Of a stretch of DNA of 44,335 bases, positions 8,721-16,710 are shown one piece after another. Each line of letters opens with the position of its first letter. Position 1 is the first letter of the stretch. The notes beneath the pieces were generated by a model. That model was not told the DNA's origin, made no database searches, and was given only the letters and a program-made list of their open reading frames with translations. This DNA is from Oscillospiraceae bacterium (GTDB lineage Bacteria; Bacillota; Clostridia; Oscillospirales; Ruminococcaceae). Made by a program: the position numbers and the translations under genes. The stretch covers positions 80,832-125,166 of the forward strand of contig JAFXZM010000004.1 of NCBI GenBank assembly GCA_017541275.1. Reading direction: 5' to 3'.

Positions 8721-8749
8721 TTGAATTCGGAAGGAATCTGTGCTATAAT
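8721..8749 (+). promoter_or_regulatory. Sigma-A promoter of the xylanase gene
   Basis: TTGAAT at 8721-8726, a 17-nt spacer, and TATAAT at 8744-8749 with a TG at 8741-8742 (extended -10). The leader is about 48 nt. Confidence 0.85.
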
Positions 8750-8804
8750 AATAATAAGGCCGCAAATGCGGACAAAAATTAAAAATACACGGGGTGGATT
8801 CAGT

Positions 8805-10733
8805 ATGAAAAGAAAAATGAAGGCTGCCGCTGCCTGCATGAGCATCATGCTCGCAGCACAGGGCATTCCGTTTGCACCGGGCGTGCAGGCGGCAGACGGC
8901 GACATTCTTGTCACCGATTTTGAGGACGGCGATGTCTCCGCATTCTCCAAGCGCGGCGACGACGATACCTCCGTCATTGCCGCAACTACAGAGGATGCGC
9001 ATTCCGGCAAGACCTGCATGGCGGTCACCGAGCGCTCTCAGGGCTGGAACGGCCCGTCGGTCTCGCTGGAGGCTCTCGGCTGTGAGCCGGGCGTGCAGTA
9101 TATCGCAACCGCATGGGTCAAAATGAAGTGGTACAACACGGTTCGCCTTTCAATGCAGTTCACCGATGAGGATGGCGTGGCACATTACAATAACCTCGCC
9201 TCCGTCATCAGTCAGAACGACTGGGTCGAGATTCCGCTGACCAAATTCAGCTTCTCCGAGGGCATGAAGGATGTCTCAATCTATATCGAAGGAGATGACA
9301 AGGCCGAAATGTGGGTCGATGATTTCTCCCTGACCTGTGCGCCGGTCTATCCGATCGAGCAGGATATTCCCGGCCTGAAGGATGTGTACGGCGATTATTT
9401 CAAGATCGGCTGCGCGGTCACGGAAGGTGAGCTCGCACCGAAATCTACCAAGGAGCTCATCCTCAAGCACTTCAACAGCATCACGCTCGGCAATGAGCTG
9501 AAGCCGGAGAATATGCTCGACCAGAAGGCTACGCTTGCCTACCTCGAAGAAACCGGCGACAATACCGTTCCGAAGGTCAAGCTGAACAGCTCTGCCAAGT
9601 CCATTCTCAAATTTGCCCGCGACAATCACATTCCGGTGCGCGGTCACGTTCTGGTCTGGTACAGCCAGACGCCGATCTGGTTCTTCAATGATGACTTCAC
9701 CAAGGAAGGCAAGCTGGTTGACAAGGAAACCATGCTCAAGCGCATGGAGAACTACATCAAGGGCGTCTTTGAGGCGATCGACGCGGAATTCCCGGATGTG
9801 GATTTCTACGCATGGGACGTTGTGAACGAGGCACTGCTCGACGGCGGCGCGCCGCGTGAGCCCGGCTCCTACGAGAAGAACAACGGCTCCTCCGCATGGG
9901 TCGCAATCTTCGGCGACAATTCCTTCATCGAGCCGGCGTTCAGATATGCGAGAAAGTACGCACGCCCCGGCACCAAGCTCTATTATAACGACTACAATGA
10001 ATACATGAAGGTCGATGCGATGATTAAAATGGCAACAGACCTCAAGGAAAAGGGTCTGATCGACGGTCTGGGACTTCAGTCTCACCTGAACGTCACGAAC
10101 AATGCGACCTCCGATCCGTTCCCAAGCGTGCAGATGTATGCTTCTGCGCTCGACAAGTTCTGCGAAACCGGTCTGGATATCCAGATCACCGAGCTGGATG
10201 CGACCTATGCGCATTCCGTCAAGGACGGCGAGAAGCTTCAGGCGCAGTATTATGACGGCATCATGGAGGCCATCGCAAAGCATAAGGATCAGATTTCTGC
10301 CGTTGTCTTCTGGGGCACGACCGATGACCAGAGCTGGCGCGCTTCGGAGACCCCGCTGCTGTTCAACGAGGACTATACCGCAAAGCCCTGCTTCTATTCG
10401 ATCATCGACGGCATTGATTATACCGTAACAGAGCCCAAGACAACAACCACAACCACCAATACGACGACCTCTACGACGACAACCTCCGCCGGGCAGCCCG
10501 AAAAAACCGTGTGGGGCGATACCGACGGCAGCAGTGAGGTCAATATCATGGATGCGGTGCTGCTTGCACGCATTGTCGGCGATGACCAGACGCTTCAGCC
10601 GGAGGAGGTCACCGATGCCGCCAAGAAAAACGGTGATGTCACGCATGACGGCAGGGTCGATAACGCCGATCTGAGCCGCCTCATGAACTATCTCGCAAAG
10701 AAAATTTCTTACGCCGACCTCATTCCGCAGTGA
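8805..10733 (+). CDS. Secreted cellulosomal endo-1,4-beta-xylanase: CBM22 - GH10 - Thr linker - dockerin
   Basis: A 642-residue exported enzyme. A signal peptide (about residues 1-29, ending near VQA) is followed by a CBM22-like xylan-binding module (about 32-180), a GH10 catalytic barrel (about 185-545), a Thr-rich linker (about 545-562) and a type I dockerin with two calcium-binding repeats (DTDGSSEVNIMDAV and THDGRVDNADLS). The catalytic acid/base is Glu342 in DVVNEAL and the nucleophile is Glu463 in ITELDA. GH10 enzymes cut internal beta-1,4 bonds of xylan; the dockerin would attach the enzyme to a scaffoldin cohesin. I chose ATG at 8805 after GGGGTGG because it begins the signal peptide. 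It is a single-gene unit. Confidence 0.93.
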   Translation: MKRKMKAAAACMSIMLAAQGIPFAPGVQAADGDILVTDFEDGDVSAFSKRGDDDTSVIAATTEDAHSGKTCMAVTERSQGWNGPSVSLEALGCEPGVQYIATAWVKMKWYNTVRLSMQFTDEDGVAHYNNLASVISQNDWVEIPLTKFSFSEGMKDVSIYIEGDDKAEMWVDDFSLTCAPVYPIEQDIPGLKDVYGDYFKIGCAVTEGELAPKSTKELILKHFNSITLGNELKPENMLDQKATLAYLEETGDNTVPKVKLNSSAKSILKFARDNHIPVRGHVLVWYSQTPIWFFNDDFTKEGKLVDKETMLKRMENYIKGVFEAIDAEFPDVDFYAWDVVNEALLDGGAPREPGSYEKNNGSSAWVAIFGDNSFIEPAFRYARKYARPGTKLYYNDYNEYMKVDAMIKMATDLKEKGLIDGLGLQSHLNVTNNATSDPFPSVQMYASALDKFCETGLDIQITELDATYAHSVKDGEKLQAQYYDGIMEAIAKHKDQISAVVFWGTTDDQSWRASETPLLFNEDYTAKPCFYSIIDGIDYTVTEPKTTTTTTNTTTSTTTTSAGQPEKTVWGDTDGSSEVNIMDAVLLARIVGDDQTLQPEEVTDAAKKNGDVTHDGRVDNADLSRLMNYLAKKISYADLIPQ

Positions 10734-10763
10734 GGCTGCAGCAGGCCGGTTCCATACAAAAGC

Positions 10764-10793
10764 AAGCCCCGGTGCATGTGCGCACCGGGGCTT
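10764..10793 (+). terminator. Hairpin terminator after the xylanase gene
   Basis: A perfect 12-bp GC-rich stem (10764-10775 with 10782-10793) and a 6-nt loop, 30 nt after the stop. The T-tract is weak. Confidence 0.7.
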
Positions 10794-10822
10794 AGTCTGT
10801 TGCGAAACATCAAAATGGGATT

Positions 10823-10965
10823 CCAAAGGGACAAGTGTCCCTTTGGCGCAGGTCAAGGGGCGCGCAGCCCCTTACCGCGCTCCGCAGAGCGCGGAACACC
10901 TTTTGCGTTCAAAAGCGCAAAAGGAGGAGGTTTGGGGGAGGGAAAACAAAAGTTTTCCCTCCCCC
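10823..10965. repeat. Chain of five consecutive perfect hairpins
   Basis: Within 143 nt there are five adjacent perfect inverted repeats: 10823-10833/10836-10846 (11 bp), 10855-10861/10867-10873 (7 bp), 10875-10882/10887-10894 (8 bp), 10899-10907/10916-10924 (9 bp) and 10934-10947/10952-10965 (14 bp). They share no sequence with one another, and the stretch codes for nothing convincing. Its role is unknown; it may be a mobile or structured intergenic repeat. The sixth hairpin that follows (11009-11033) is the tRNA-Pro terminator. Confidence 0.85.
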
Positions 10966-10997
10966 AGCTTGCGATAATCTCCCGGTAAAAGCAAAGG

Positions 10998-11033
10998 GAA
11001 AAAGAAAAGCTCCGGTACGGTCTGTACCGGAGC
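10998..11033 (-). terminator. Terminator of tRNA-Pro
   Basis: On the minus strand, a perfect 10-bp stem (11024-11033 with 11009-11018) is followed by TTTTCTTTTT, just after the tRNA 3' end. Confidence 0.88.
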
Positions 11034-11037
11034 GGAG

Positions 11038-11111
11038 TCGAGGTGACAGGACTTGAACCTGCGGCCTCTGCGTCCCGAACGCAGCGCTCTACCAAACTGA
11101 GCCACACCTCG
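11038..11111 (-). tRNA. tRNA-Pro, anticodon CGG
   Basis: Read on the minus strand, the 7-bp acceptor stem CGAGGTG/CACCTCG, D-arm, anticodon stem CTGCG/CGCAG and canonical T-loop GGTTCAAGTCC are all present. The anticodon loop TTCGGGA gives CGG (bases 11077-11075), decoding CCG. CCA is not encoded. Confidence 0.95.
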
Positions 11112-11190
11112 TTCTGCAACACGGGAAAGATACCGCGAAATACGCCGTTTTCACAGTGTTTTTCGTGCTCTGTTTCCCGACTGCCCTGCT

Positions 11191-11219
11191 ATTATAGCAC
11201 AAAGTGACGAAAAAGTCAA
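11191..11219 (-). promoter_or_regulatory. Promoter of tRNA-Pro
   Basis: On the minus strand, TTGACT (11219-11214), a 17-nt spacer and TATAAT (11196-11191). It lies about 80 nt upstream of the mature tRNA 5' end. Confidence 0.88.
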
Positions 11220-11268
11220 GAGGAAAAATCCCAAAATGCAAAAATTATCAGAAATCACAATTTACCTC

Positions 11269-11297
11269 TTGATATTTCACCGGGAATGTGGTATAAT
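11269..11297 (+). promoter_or_regulatory. Promoter of the SRP RNA and possibly the dnaX operon
   Basis: TTGATA at 11269-11274, a 17-nt spacer and TATAAT at 11292-11297. It is divergent from the tRNA-Pro promoter, with 49 nt between the two -35 elements. Confidence 0.88.
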
Positions 11298-11334
11298 GTG
11301 ATACAGAACCAGTAAACAGCTATCATTTGATCCG

Positions 11335-11469
11335 AAAATTCCGGATCATAGGTGTGCGGGCCCTGTGCAGCAAAGCACCGTGAACCATGTCAGGCGGGGA
11401 ACCGAGCAGCATTAAGCGGAGCGCTTGGCGTGCCGCAGTCAGCCTGCACACCTATGCTCCGGAATTTTT
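11335..11469 (+). ncRNA. ffs: Signal recognition particle RNA, small bacterial type
   Basis: The conserved apical domain is clear: GTCAGGCGGGGAACCGAGCA near 11388-11407, the asymmetric loop and GNRA-type tip bound by Ffh. Long flanking arms pair: ATAGGTGTGC (11348-11357) with GCACACCTAT, and an outer AAAATTCCGG (11335-11344) with CCGGAATTTT (11459-11468). The outer stem ends in a T-tract, so it may double as the terminator and the processing site. The RNA targets nascent membrane and secreted proteins together with Ffh. Its place just before dnaX-ybaB-recR matches Bacillus and many clostridia. The exact mature ends are not determined. Confidence 0.9.
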
Positions 11470-11518
11470 GCCGTATGGCGTCCGAACCGTGCGGCACCGG
11501 CCAAGCGGAGGGATAAAT

Positions 11519-12511
11519 ATGGGAGACAGGCTTCGCCGGCTGACGGCGCGGCTTCTGAATATCGCATTCAAGGCTGCAATGCCCGGCCTTATTATCTACA
11601 GCGGTCTGCTGATCTCGCTGGTGGCGCGGGGCGTGCCCAAGCGCATCAATATCTCGCCCTCCGTGCACCTGATCCTCGTTTTGACCAGCTATCTGACCGC
11701 GCTTTTTGCAACGCTCATTCTGGAGTACAGAGAGGTGCAGAGAGCAGCCGTCCGCGTCGATGAGGAGCTGATCGGCGAAACCTTCGGGGGCTTCGGAAAG
11801 CCCGATAAGCTCTTTTGCGCGGGCATGGACAGCTATATGCGTGATGAACCCAGAAAGGCGCTTGAGCAGTTCCTTGCCGTTCAGGACTATGATCTGACAG
11901 AGCAGGAAACCGGCGTGCTTTCATTTTATATCGGGCGCTGCTATCAGATTCTGAGCTGCCCCTCCAATGCCGCTCCGTATTATGAAACCGCGATCCGAAA
12001 CGGCTTTCCGCGGCATTTTGCAAAGCTCTTTCAGGCAAGATGCTATTCCGAGTGCGGCGATTTCGAGCGCAGCTTTACGGCTTTTCAGGATCTGCTCGAC
12101 CACGACCCGCCGCCGGAATTCTATTTTTTGTATACCGATATCGGATACCTGTTTCTGCGGCAGCGAAAGCCGGAGGAGGCTGTCGAGTGGTTTCAGCGCT
12201 CTATCCGGGAACGGAAGAATTATGCATTTGCCCTCAGCGGCATGGCGATTGCAAGCCTTCAGCTCGGCGACTTCGCCGCAGCCAAGGATTACCGCTATAA
12301 GGCACTGCTGAACCGGCTCAAGGAGCCGAGCCAGTTCCGGAGCTATTATGATGAAACAAAGGCGCTCATGCTCGATGAGCATCCCGAATGGGCAGAGCAG
12401 GAGCAGCAGAATACAGCGGCAGCCCCCGCTGAACAGACAGCAGAGGCAGCAGCTCCGGCGGTGCAGGATGAATCCGCAGGGGATGCGCAGCCGGATACAC
12501 AGGATACATAA
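11519..12511 (+). CDS. Membrane protein with tetratricopeptide repeats
   Basis: A 330-residue protein. Two N-terminal hydrophobic segments (about residues 20-37 and 49-69) anchor it, followed by a cytoplasmic-looking region with helical TPR-type repeats (about 100-285), for example the A..Y.A/A.ALSGMAIASLQLGDF pattern. A low-complexity Ala/Gln/Glu tail occupies about residues 290-330. TPRs mediate protein-protein contacts; the partner is unknown. ATG at 11519 with CGGAGGGA 6 nt upstream is preferred; upstream in-frame starts would lie inside the SRP RNA. It sits between the SRP RNA and dnaX, 14 nt before the latter. Confidence 0.75.
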   Translation: MGDRLRRLTARLLNIAFKAAMPGLIIYSGLLISLVARGVPKRINISPSVHLILVLTSYLTALFATLILEYREVQRAAVRVDEELIGETFGGFGKPDKLFCAGMDSYMRDEPRKALEQFLAVQDYDLTEQETGVLSFYIGRCYQILSCPSNAAPYYETAIRNGFPRHFAKLFQARCYSECGDFERSFTAFQDLLDHDPPPEFYFLYTDIGYLFLRQRKPEEAVEWFQRSIRERKNYAFALSGMAIASLQLGDFAAAKDYRYKALLNRLKEPSQFRSYYDETKALMLDEHPEWAEQEQQNTAAAPAEQTAEAAAPAVQDESAGDAQPDTQDT

Positions 12512-12525
12512 GCGGAGGTGAGCCC

Positions 12526-14121
12526 ATGGCAGCGTATGAGGCACTGTATCGGAAATGGCGGCCGCAGACCTTTGACGATATCGTCGCGCAGCCGCATATC
12601 ACCAAAACGCTCAAAAATCAGATCATCCGCGAAAAAACCGCGCATGCCTATCTCTTTACCGGCTCACGCGGCACGGGCAAGACAACCAGTGCGCGTATTT
12701 TCGCAAAGGCGGTCAACTGCCTGCACCCCAGGGACGGGAATCCCTGCCTGACCTGCGAGATTTGCAGGGATGCCGAGGCAGGCGCGCTCACCGATCTCAT
12801 CGAGATCGACGGCGCCTCGAACAACGGCGTCGATGAGGTGCGGAATCTCCGCGACAATGCGGCATTTCTGCCGGTGCGGTGCAGATATAAGGTGTACATC
12901 ATTGACGAGGTGCATATGATGTCTGCCGGCGCATTCAATGCACTGCTGAAAATGATCGAGGAGCCGCCCCCTTACGTCAAATTCCTTTTTGCGACAACTG
13001 AGATTCACAAGGTGCCGGCGACAATCCTTTCCCGCTGCCAGCGCTTTGATTTCCGAAGAATTCTTCCCGCAGATATCGCGGGCAGAATTCAGTATATTGC
13101 GGAGCATGAGCAGTTTACCGTGACCGATGCCGCAGCGTACCGCATCGCTTCCCTTGCAGACGGCGGCATGCGTGACGCGCTGAGCCTGCTCGACCAGTGT
13201 GCGGCTGTCTCCGATACGATCGGCAGCGAAACCGTCGAGGAAGCAGTCGGCGTTGCGGGAACAGAATCGGTCTATGAGATTCTTCGCGCATGCGCTGCCC
13301 ATGACGCGGCTGCGGCGCTTCAGCGCATCGACCTGCTTTACCGGCAGTCGAAGGATATGACCCGCTTTGCCGATGAAATCTCCCAGCAGCTCCGGAATCT
13401 GATGCTGCTGAAAACCGCGCCGGATGACCCGGCTCTGCTCTCCTGTATGCCGGATGCGCTCGAACAGCTCCGGAGCATCGCGGAGCAGATGCCGCTTTCA
13501 GAGGTGCTGCATGCGCTGAGCGAGGTGCGCTCCTGCTGCGACCGCATGACCAGAGCGGGAAACCGCCGCATGGAGCTGGAAATGACGCTTATCCGCCTCT
13601 GCGCAGAGGATGCCGGACAGAAGGGCGATTTCAAGGCGCTCGAAAAACGCATCGCCGCCCTCGAACAGCAGCTTCAGACTGTGATGCAGAACGGCGTGCC
13701 CGCTGCGGCACAGCCGGCACTGCAAATGCCTGCCCCGAAGCGCAAAATCCCCGCACAGGAGCTTCAGGTGCAGGGCAAAACCGATACAACACAGTATGTC
13801 CCGGTCAAGAACTGGGCGACTGTGCTGGAAAAATTCGACGAGGTGAACCCCTCTGTTTCCGGCCTGCTGCAAGGCTCGAATGCGTTTGTCATCGAGGAGC
13901 AGAATATTCTGCTGATGATCGTGCGCAACCGGCTGTTCAAATCCCTGTTTATGAAGCAGGATGCCGTTTCGCTGGGCGAGGCCGCTGCGCAGGTGCTCGG
14001 AAAGAAATATGCAATCCGGTTCAAATGCGTGGAATCGGAGGAGGACAAGGCTGCACCGATCGACGTGCTGCTCGAACGCGCCAAGGCGCAGGGCATCGCG
14101 GTCGATACCCGCAGGGATTGA
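12526..14121 (+). CDS. dnaX: DNA polymerase III subunit gamma/tau
   Basis: A 531-residue clamp-loader ATPase. The N-terminus MAAYEALYRKWRPQTFDDIV is typical. Walker A is G46-SRGTGK-T53, the zinc module has Cys65, Cys74, Cys77 and Cys80, and Walker B is IIDEVH at about 125-130. The sensor and SRC (arginine finger) region follows (TTEIHKVPATILSRCQRFDF), then domain III and a tau-like C-terminal region from about residue 380. It loads the beta clamp and couples the polymerases at the fork. I did not find a convincing slippery site for making gamma. It starts after GCGGAGGTGAG. Confidence 0.96.
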   Translation: MAAYEALYRKWRPQTFDDIVAQPHITKTLKNQIIREKTAHAYLFTGSRGTGKTTSARIFAKAVNCLHPRDGNPCLTCEICRDAEAGALTDLIEIDGASNNGVDEVRNLRDNAAFLPVRCRYKVYIIDEVHMMSAGAFNALLKMIEEPPPYVKFLFATTEIHKVPATILSRCQRFDFRRILPADIAGRIQYIAEHEQFTVTDAAAYRIASLADGGMRDALSLLDQCAAVSDTIGSETVEEAVGVAGTESVYEILRACAAHDAAAALQRIDLLYRQSKDMTRFADEISQQLRNLMLLKTAPDDPALLSCMPDALEQLRSIAEQMPLSEVLHALSEVRSCCDRMTRAGNRRMELEMTLIRLCAEDAGQKGDFKALEKRIAALEQQLQTVMQNGVPAAAQPALQMPAPKRKIPAQELQVQGKTDTTQYVPVKNWATVLEKFDEVNPSVSGLLQGSNAFVIEEQNILLMIVRNRLFKSLFMKQDAVSLGEAAAQVLGKKYAIRFKCVESEEDKAAPIDVLLERAKAQGIAVDTRRD

Positions 14122-14187
14122 TAGCGCCGCAGGCATGTTACTGCGGCTTATCATATAAATGAAATTAAAAATGATAGGAGAATTCTT

Positions 14188-14535
14188 ATGAAATCGAGAG
14201 TACCCAAGCAGTTCCAGGGCGGCGGCCAGGACATGAACAGCATGATCCATCAGGCCCGCAAAATGCAGGATCAGATCACACTTCTTCAGGAGGATATTGA
14301 GCAGCGCACCTTCTCCGCAACCGCAGGCGGCGGCGCTGTAAGCGTGACCGTGACCGGCAAGAAAACGCTTCAGTCAATCGAGCTGAAGCCGGAGGTCGTC
14401 GATCCGGAGGATATCGAGATGCTTCAGGACCTCATCATCAGCGCGGTCAACGAGGCAATCAACAATGTTGAACAGACCACGGAGTCCGAGATGAGTAAGA
14501 TCACCGGCGGTGTCGCACTGCCCGGCCTGTTCTGA
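14188..14535 (+). CDS. YbaB/EbfC nucleoid-associated protein
   Basis: A 115-residue protein with the family layout: an N-terminal helix with MNSMIHQARKMQDQI, a central beta sheet with the hallmark GGGAVSVTVTGKK, and a C-terminal helix ending in a short tail. It binds DNA as a dimer. Its location between dnaX and recR is the standard one. The start has ATAGGAG 10 nt upstream. Confidence 0.94.
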   Translation: MKSRVPKQFQGGGQDMNSMIHQARKMQDQITLLQEDIEQRTFSATAGGGAVSVTVTGKKTLQSIELKPEVVDPEDIEMLQDLIISAVNEAINNVEQTTESEMSKITGGVALPGLF

Positions 14536-14542
14536 TTCCGCA

Positions 14543-15148
14543 ATGGACGATTTCAGCGCACTGCCGCTTGTCGTTTTAGCCGAGAAATTTGCGGCGCTGC
14601 CCGGTATCGGTATGAAAACCGCGCAGCGCCTTGCGTTTGCCGTGATGGAAATGCCCGCGGAGGATGTGCAGGAATTCGCCGACGCGATTCTGAATGCCAA
14701 GCGGAAGGTGCATGACTGCCCCGTCTGTCAAAATCTGACAGAGGGCGAAATTTGCAGCATATGCGGCAGCGCCAAGCGCGACACAAGCACCGTCTGCGTC
14801 GTAGAGGGGCCGAAGGATGTCGCGGCGATTGAGCGGACACATGAATATGACGGGCTGTATCATGTTCTGCACGGGCTGATCTCCCCGCTCGACGGCGTCA
14901 CGCCGGAGCATCTGCGCGTAAAGCAGCTTCTCGCGCGCGTGCAGGCCGGCGGCATCGGCGAGGTCATCATGGCGACAAATCCCAGCGTTGAGGGCGAGGC
15001 AACGGCAATGTATCTTTCGCGGCTGCTGAAGCCGCTGGGCGTGAAGGTGACAAGGCTCGCATTCGGCCTGCCGGTCGGCGGCGTGATCGAATATACCGAT
15101 GAGGTTACGCTCTATCGCGCCCTCTCAAACAGGAGTGAAATGGAATGA
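14543..15148 (+). CDS. recR: Recombination mediator protein RecR
   Basis: A 201-residue protein with a helix-hairpin-helix (LPGIGMKTAQRLAF, from residue 19), a C4 zinc finger (Cys59, Cys62, Cys71, Cys74) and a toprim domain starting at VVEGPKDVAAIE, then a C-terminal Walker-B-like end. It acts with RecF/RecO to load RecA on gapped DNA. I chose ATG at 14543, 7 nt after the ybaB stop, because it gives the usual length. Its own Shine-Dalgarno is poor, so translation probably couples to ybaB. Confidence 0.95.
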   Translation: MDDFSALPLVVLAEKFAALPGIGMKTAQRLAFAVMEMPAEDVQEFADAILNAKRKVHDCPVCQNLTEGEICSICGSAKRDTSTVCVVEGPKDVAAIERTHEYDGLYHVLHGLISPLDGVTPEHLRVKQLLARVQAGGIGEVIMATNPSVEGEATAMYLSRLLKPLGVKVTRLAFGLPVGGVIEYTDEVTLYRALSNRSEME

Positions 15149-15813
15149 GCATCCGCGGCATGATCTTCGATCTGGACGGCACGCTGCTCGATTCGCTCGG
15201 GATGTGGGAGCATCTGGTGACGGATTTTCTGCGCCGATTCGGCATTGTGCCGCCGCCGGAGCTGGATGCGGTCATCAAGCCGATGTCCGTGGAGGAAGCC
15301 TCGGTGTATATCGTGCGGCATTTTTCGCTGCCGCTCTCTGAGGAGGCGGCAAAGCAGCAGGTCATTGCCGCAGCGGCAAAGGCCTATACCGAGGAGCTGC
15401 TGCTGAAGCCCGATGCAGACCGCTTTCTGCGGGAGGCGCAAAAGCAGGGAATTCCCTGTGCACTGGCAACCGTGACCTATCCTGCGCTGCTGCCGCCGAC
15501 ACTGGCCAGACTCGGCATCTCTGACTGTTTTCGGGTTATTCTGACGGCGGACGGTTTTCCGGAGGGGAAAACGAAGCCGGACATGTATCTGGAGGCCGCA
15601 CGGAAGCTCGGCTCGGAGCCGTCGGAAACACTTGTTTTTGAGGATGCGGTTTACGCGGCGAGGACTGCCAAGGCAGCGGGCTTTCCGGTCATCGGATTTC
15701 TTGACCCCTATGCAAAGGCAGAGCATGCAGAGCTGACGGCTGTCTGCGATGCTGTGACGAATCAATGGACAACACTCCTGACAGCTTCGATCTTTCAGAA
15801 ATATGCGGAATAA
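15145..15813 (+). CDS. HAD-superfamily phosphatase, beta-phosphoglucomutase/phosphoglycolate phosphatase type
   Basis: A 222-residue HAD enzyme. Motif I is D9-L-D-G-T with Asp9 the nucleophile and Asp11 the general acid. A helical cap (about 15-90) follows, then a motif II threonine in ALATVTYP, a motif III lysine (KTKPDMYLEAA) and motif IV FEDAVYAARTAKAAG. The substrate is probably a small phosphorylated metabolite and cannot be specified. ATG overlaps the recR stop by 4 nt; a terminator follows directly. Confidence 0.85.
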   Translation: MSIRGMIFDLDGTLLDSLGMWEHLVTDFLRRFGIVPPPELDAVIKPMSVEEASVYIVRHFSLPLSEEAAKQQVIAAAAKAYTEELLLKPDADRFLREAQKQGIPCALATVTYPALLPPTLARLGISDCFRVILTADGFPEGKTKPDMYLEAARKLGSEPSETLVFEDAVYAARTAKAAGFPVIGFLDPYAKAEHAELTAVCDAVTNQWTTLLTASIFQKYAE

Positions 15814-15847
15814 GACTGTGCGGCATCATGCGCCGGACGGTCTTTTT
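15813..15847 (+). terminator. Intrinsic terminator of the dnaX-recR-HAD operon
   Basis: A 12-bp stem with one mismatch and one wobble pair (15813-15824 with 15832-15843), followed by TTTTTCT. It overlaps the last base of the HAD stop codon. Confidence 0.82.
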
Positions 15848-15876
15848 CTAATCATCCGAAGAAAAGAGGTTTCGGC

Positions 15877-16710
15877 ATGTTAATTGATTTCCATACACAT
15901 GTGTTCCCGGAAAAGATTGCGGAACGCAGCATTGCGGCGCTGGTTGCCGGCATCAGACGTGAGCAGGGCGAGGATTATCAGAACAGCGACGGCTCGCCGC
16001 TGACCTTCCGTCCGGCCACACTGGAGGGGCTGCTTGATTCCATGACGGCCTCCGGCACAGACCGCAGCATTTGCCTGCCGATCGCGACAAAGCCCGCGCA
16101 GACGGAAAGCATCAACCGCTTTGCAGAGGGCATCCGTAATGAACGTGCGCTTTCGTTCGGAACACTGCACCCCGCAGACCCGGAGGCGGAGGCTGTTCTG
16201 GAAAACCTTGCGGCACGCGGCTTTTCCGGCATCAAGCTGCATTTGCAGTTTCAGCGGTATGATATCGACAGCCCGGAGGTCATCCGCATTCTGCAAAAAG
16301 CCGAGCAGCTTCGTCTGATTGTGGTGTTTCATGCAGGTGCCGATATCGGTCTGCCGCCGCCGGTCTACACCTCACCGCAGAAGATCCGGCATGCGCTGGA
16401 CTATGTGGACGGCAGCAATCTGGTTGCGGCGCATCTCGGCGGCTGGGCGCAGTGGGACGATGTTGAGCAGTATCTTGTCGGCACGCGCATTTGCCTGGAT
16501 ACGGCATTTATCCGGCTGTTTATCCGGCCTGCGCAATGCCTGCGCATCATCCGGAATCACGGTGCGGACAAAATTCTGTTCGGCTCGGATTCCCCGTGGG
16601 AGAATCCCGCTGACACGCTGACATTTTTGCAGTCGCTCGGCCTCACGGAGCAGGAGCTTGCAGGCATCACACACGAAAATGCGCTGCGGCTGCTCCGGCG
16701 TGAATTTTAA
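15877..16710 (+). CDS. Metal-dependent amidohydrolase, amidohydrolase-2/ACMSD type
   Basis: A 277-residue TIM-barrel hydrolase. Metal ligands are recognisable: D4-F-H6-T-H8 at the start, a second-strand lysine region (GFSGIKLHLQFQ), then His in VVFHAGAD, His in VAAHLGGW, and the Asp in FGSDSPWENP. The family includes decarboxylases and hydrolases; the short length and the final ITHENALRLL signature fit the amidohydrolase-2 group. The substrate is unknown. The start has GAAAAGAGG about 8 nt upstream. It follows the HAD terminator, and I found no clear promoter in the 34 nt between. Confidence 0.82.
   Translation: MLIDFHTHVFPEKIAERSIAALVAGIRREQGEDYQNSDGSPLTFRPATLEGLLDSMTASGTDRSICLPIATKPAQTESINRFAEGIRNERALSFGTLHPADPEAEAVLENLAARGFSGIKLHLQFQRYDIDSPEVIRILQKAEQLRLIVVFHAGADIGLPPPVYTSPQKIRHALDYVDGSNLVAAHLGGWAQWDDVEQYLVGTRICLDTAFIRLFIRPAQCLRIIRNHGADKILFGSDSPWENPADTLTFLQSLGLTEQELAGITHENALRLLRREF

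Noticed and set aside
12630-12645. A-rich run in dnaX as a programmed frameshift site for gamma
   Set aside because: Its codon phase does not make a slippery heptamer and it lies near codon 36, far too early to make gamma.
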